Part shown: positions 5,815 through 8,058 of the stretch, piece by piece
Layout of the letters: every line of letters begins with the position of its first letter
Numbering within the stretch: the stretch's first letter is position 1
Translations under genes and position numbers: made by a program
The notes under the pieces: model-generated
What the model was told of the DNA's origin: nothing
Seen by the model: only the letters and a program-made list of their open reading frames with translations
The model's database searches: none
From: MED-G78 sp964343355
GTDB lineage: Bacteria; Pseudomonadota; Gammaproteobacteria; Magnimaribacterales; D2472
Reading direction: 5' to 3'
NCBI GenBank assembly: GCA_964343355.1
Contig: CAYFJC010000043.1
Coordinates: 1-8,058, forward strand
Length of the DNA stretch: 8,058 bases

Positions 5815-7958
5815 CCAGCTACAGACGATTCAGAAAAGCTTAACTTTTCTTTTCTATCTTCTTTTGCAGGAGCATCTCCAAATTTACCATCAGTCTCAGC
5901 AAGCTTTTGAATTAAGCTAGCAGGCTTAAATGTGTCACTTTTAGTTAATTCATGGTATTTGTTTAATTTGTTTAATACTTCCTTCATTCCTGTTGCATTC
6001 GCATGATGCATAGGACCGCCTCTCCATATTGGGAAACCATAGCCATTTATATAAACGACATCTAAATCTGCTGCTCGTTGACCAACACCCTCTTCTATAA
6101 TGTCAGCTCCCTCATTAATAAGAGCAAGAATACATCTATCGACAATTTCTTCGTCTGATATATCTCTTCTTTCAATTCCATTTGCAGCTGAAACTGTTTT
6201 ATAGATATCTTCATTTTCAGGAGCTGGATTAGGAGCTCTTGAGCCTTCGCTATAATTATAAAAACCTTTACCATTTTTCTGGCCAAATCTATCAAGTTCA
6301 CAAAGTTGATCACCGATTTTTGATGGAAGTGCTGGCTCAGCACCACTTAATTTTCTTGCTCTCCAACCAAGATCCAAGCCAACTAAATCTAACATTCTAA
6401 ATGGACCCATACTCATGCCAAAACTTTCTAGCGCTTGATCAACTTGATGGGGAAGGGCACCTTCTAAAAGAAGCATATTTGCTTGTGCCGTATATCCAAA
6501 TAACATTCTATTTCCAATAAAGCCTGGTGCATTTAAAGAAACAACTGAAGCCTTTTTAAGCTTCTTACCAACCGACATTACAGTAGCCATAGTTTCATCA
6601 GATGACTGAGAGCCTCTAACCACTTCCAGTAGTCTCATAATATTTGCTGGGCTGAAGAAGTGAGTACCCACTACCAGCTCAGGTCTATTAGTAACAGCAG
6701 CTATTGAGTCCACATTAAGTCCAGAAGTATTACTTGCTAGGATCGCATCTTTCTTAACAACCTCATCAAGAGTTCTAAAAATCTTCTCTTTCAGATCAAG
6801 ATTTTCATATACAGCTTCTATAACAATGTCACAATCTGAAACATCTTGATAGTCCAAGCTAGAGGTCACTAAACCAAAAACACTATCCTTCATCTCTTCT
6901 GTCATTTTTCCTCTATTAACCATAAATTCATAATTCTTTTCTATAACAGACATACCTCTTTTTAGGTTATCTGCATCCTGATCAATAATGTGAACTGGTA
7001 TACCAGCATTAGCAAAACACATTGCTATTCCACCACCCATTGTTCCTGATCCTATAATCCCTGCTTTCTTTATATCTTTGACTGGGGTTTCTCTTGGTAT
7101 ATCAGAAATTTTTGATGCTGCACGCTCACCAAAGAAAATATGAATCATTGCTTCTCTTTGAGGATTAACTAAACACTCTATAAAGTATTCACCTTCTTTT
7201 TTCATACCATCATTAAAGTCATCACAGTTTATAGCTGCTTCAACACATTTAATAATTTGTCCCGGTGCAAACTGACCTTTTCTTGTCTTTGCAGCCATTG
7301 CTTTTGCCTCTAAAAGAACGTTATCTGATCCCCTAGCTTCTATAACCTTTTCATTTAAGTCTCGGACTTTAGGGTGACTTTCTTTTTCAGAACTAACTTT
7401 TTGAATGAATTTAATTGAATCATTGATTAGATCTTCACAAATTTCATCAATTATGCCCATAGATAAGGCTTTTTTTGCATTAACATGCATTCCAGTAAGC
7501 ATCATTTTTAATGCTTCTGCAGGTCCAACAAGTCTAGGAAGTCTTTGTGTGCCGCCAGCTCCTGGTAGTAGACCCAAATTAACCTCTGGAAGGCCTACAA
7601 AGGCTGCAGGTCCAGCAATTCTATAATTACATACCAATGCTGTTTCAAGACCGCCACCTAAAGCTGAGCCATTTATAGCTGCAACTACAGGTTTTGAACA
7701 AAATTCAAGTTTTCTTAATGCTTCGTCAAGGCTTGGCCCTTCTGGAGTTTTTCCAAATTCAGAAATATCTGCTCCTGCAATAAATGATCTTCCTGCACCA
7801 GTTAAAACAACACCTAATACGTTTGAGTCGTTTTCAGCTTGGGTTATACCATCTACAAGACCAGCTCTTACGCCGTCACTTAGTGGATTTACAGGCGGAT
7901 TGTCTACAGTTAGTATTGCTACGCCTTCTTTTACTTCGTAATGAACAGTTCCTTTCAA
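5805..7958 (-). CDS. Bifunctional enoyl-CoA hydratase/3-hydroxyacyl-CoA dehydrogenase (FadB/FadJ type)
   Basis: This cytoplasmic beta-oxidation enzyme hydrates trans-2-enoyl-CoA and then oxidises the L-3-hydroxyacyl-CoA with NAD. The crotonase domain (about 1-190) has the oxyanion-hole segments SFIAGADI (58-65) and ALGGGLE (99-105) and both catalytic glutamates, E105 and E125 (GLPEVNLGLLPGAGG). The NAD-binding dehydrogenase domain (about 297-475) has GIIGSGTMGGGIA at 300-312, D326 after the second strand, ASNTSG (408-413) and the His-Glu pair H433 and E445 in THFFSPANIMRLLEVV. Two C-terminal 3HCDH domains follow: NAPGFIGNRM at 476-485, and about 604-690 with GFPIWRGGPM at 641-650. Both activities look intact. 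At 717 residues it is the normal size. The start is TTG, fixed by a strong AGGAG six bases upstream. No thiolase (fadA) lies beside it in the window. I cannot decide between FadB, FadJ and the peroxisomal-like type. Confidence 0.94.
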   Translation of the reverse strand: MKGTVHYEVKEGVAILTVDNPPVNPLSDGVRAGLVDGITQAENDSNVLGVVLTGAGRSFIAGADISEFGKTPEGPSLDEALRKLEFCSKPVVAAINGSALGGGLETALVCNYRIAGPAAFVGLPEVNLGLLPGAGGTQRLPRLVGPAEALKMMLTGMHVNAKKALSMGIIDEICEDLINDSIKFIQKVSSEKESHPKVRDLNEKVIEARGSDNVLLEAKAMAAKTRKGQFAPGQIIKCVEAAINCDDFNDGMKKEGEYFIECLVNPQREAMIHIFFGERAASKISDIPRETPVKDIKKAGIIGSGTMGGGIAMCFANAGIPVHIIDQDADNLKRGMSVIEKNYEFMVNRGKMTEEMKDSVFGLVTSSLDYQDVSDCDIVIEAVYENLDLKEKIFRTLDEVVKKDAILASNTSGLNVDSIAAVTNRPELVVGTHFFSPANIMRLLEVVRGSQSSDETMATVMSVGKKLKKASVVSLNAPGFIGNRMLFGYTAQANMLLLEGALPHQVDQALESFGMSMGPFRMLDLVGLDLGWRARKLSGAEPALPSKIGDQLCELDRFGQKNGKGFYNYSEGSRAPNPAPENEDIYKTVSAANGIERRDISDEEIVDRCILALINEGADIIEEGVGQRAADLDVVYINGYGFPIWRGGPMHHANATGMKEVLNKLNKYHELTKSDTFKPASLIQKLAETDGKFGDAPAKEDRKEKLSFSESSVAGNL

Positions 7959-7964
7959 TTTATT

Positions 7965-7969
7965 CTCCT
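7965..7969 (-). promoter_or_regulatory. Ribosome-binding site of the fadB-like gene
   Basis: The minus strand reads AGGAG, followed by six bases and then TTG at 7958-7956. It is the best Shine-Dalgarno sequence in the window and fixes the TTG as the start; no in-frame ATG follows before the crotonase core begins. Confidence 0.85.
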
Positions 7970-7981
7970 AAAAATATCAAG

Positions 7982-8029
7982 AAAAGCATTATACATAAAA
8001 AATAATAACTTTATTTTATAAAAAGCATT
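7982..8029. repeat. Pair of short direct repeats AAAAGCATT upstream of the fadB-like gene
   Basis: AAAAGCATT occurs at 7982-7990 and again at 8021-8029, 39 bases apart. The first copy overlaps the -10 box and the other lies upstream of it, a placement that could suit a regulator. Nine-base matches in such AT-rich DNA can also arise by chance. Confidence 0.25.
7988..7993 (-). promoter_or_regulatory. Likely -10 box (TATAAT) of the fadB-like gene
   Basis: On the minus strand this is a perfect TATAAT, preceded by TG. Transcription would begin near 7981, giving a leader of about 23 bases that includes the Shine-Dalgarno sequence. No convincing -35 hexamer lies 16 to 18 bases upstream, where the DNA is only A and T rich. 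No FadR-like or PsrA-like palindrome was recognised. Confidence 0.5.
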
Positions 8030-8058
8030 GATATATGATTATAAGTATGCATAATAAT

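Noticed and set aside
7405..8005. Short plus-strand open frames opposite the 5' part of the fadB-like gene
   Set aside because: They are antisense to the crotonase domain and show low-complexity translations typical of shadow frames.
8028..8056. Possible plus-strand promoter with TTGATA at 8028-8033
   Set aside because: The -10 position 17 bases on reads ATAATA, a poor match, and no downstream gene can be seen.
8035..8058. Possible start of a plus-strand gene at the right edge (ATG at 8035 or 8047)
   Set aside because: Only a few codons are visible, with no ribosome-binding site, so a gene cannot be supported.

Overview
This window is a compact, AT-rich stretch of bacterial chromosome, roughly one third G+C by eye. 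The gene order and the protein families point to a gammaproteobacterium. miaB followed by ybeZ-ybeY-ybeX(corC)-lnt is the classical gammaproteobacterial order, and the DUF1820-type fragment beside miaB is also typical of that class. Low GC, almost no intergenic space and many overlapping genes suggest a streamlined, probably marine lineage such as a SAR86-like group. That taxonomic guess is an inference, because no marker settles it.

Layout. At the left edge, on the minus strand, is the N-terminal part of a DUF1820-family protein (1-152). It diverges from miaB with only 10 bases between the two start codons. From 163 to 5780 on the plus strand, six genes run head to tail: miaB, ybeZ (PhoH-like ATPase), ybeY (rRNA endoribonuclease), corC/ybeX (CBS-domain protein), lnt (apolipoprotein N-acyltransferase) and a periplasmic YkuD-type L,D-transpeptidase. 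The first gap is 7 bases. After that every junction overlaps, by 1, 4, 23 and 22 bases. The block looks like one transcription unit relying on translational coupling, since recognisable Shine-Dalgarno sequences are almost absent inside it. Two adjacent inverted repeats sit where the operon meets the convergent right-hand gene. That gene (5805-7958, minus strand) encodes a full-length bifunctional enoyl-CoA hydratase/3-hydroxyacyl-CoA dehydrogenase (FadB/FadJ type). It has its own strong ribosome-binding site and a TATAAT box in the last 100 bases.

How the genes fit together. The operon joins translation quality (MiaB modifies tRNA A37; YbeZ and YbeY act in rRNA maturation and ribosome quality control) to envelope maintenance (CorC, Lnt acylating lipoproteins, and the L,D-transpeptidase working on peptidoglycan). 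The fatty-acid oxidation enzyme is a separate unit.

I see no mobile element, CRISPR array, tRNA or rRNA, and nothing that looks like a wholly new system. The points worth a second look are the 10-base divergent start region with possible leaderless transcripts, the coupled SD-poor operon, the L,D-transpeptidase at its end, the paired hairpins at the convergent ends, and a beta-oxidation gene with no thiolase next to it in view.
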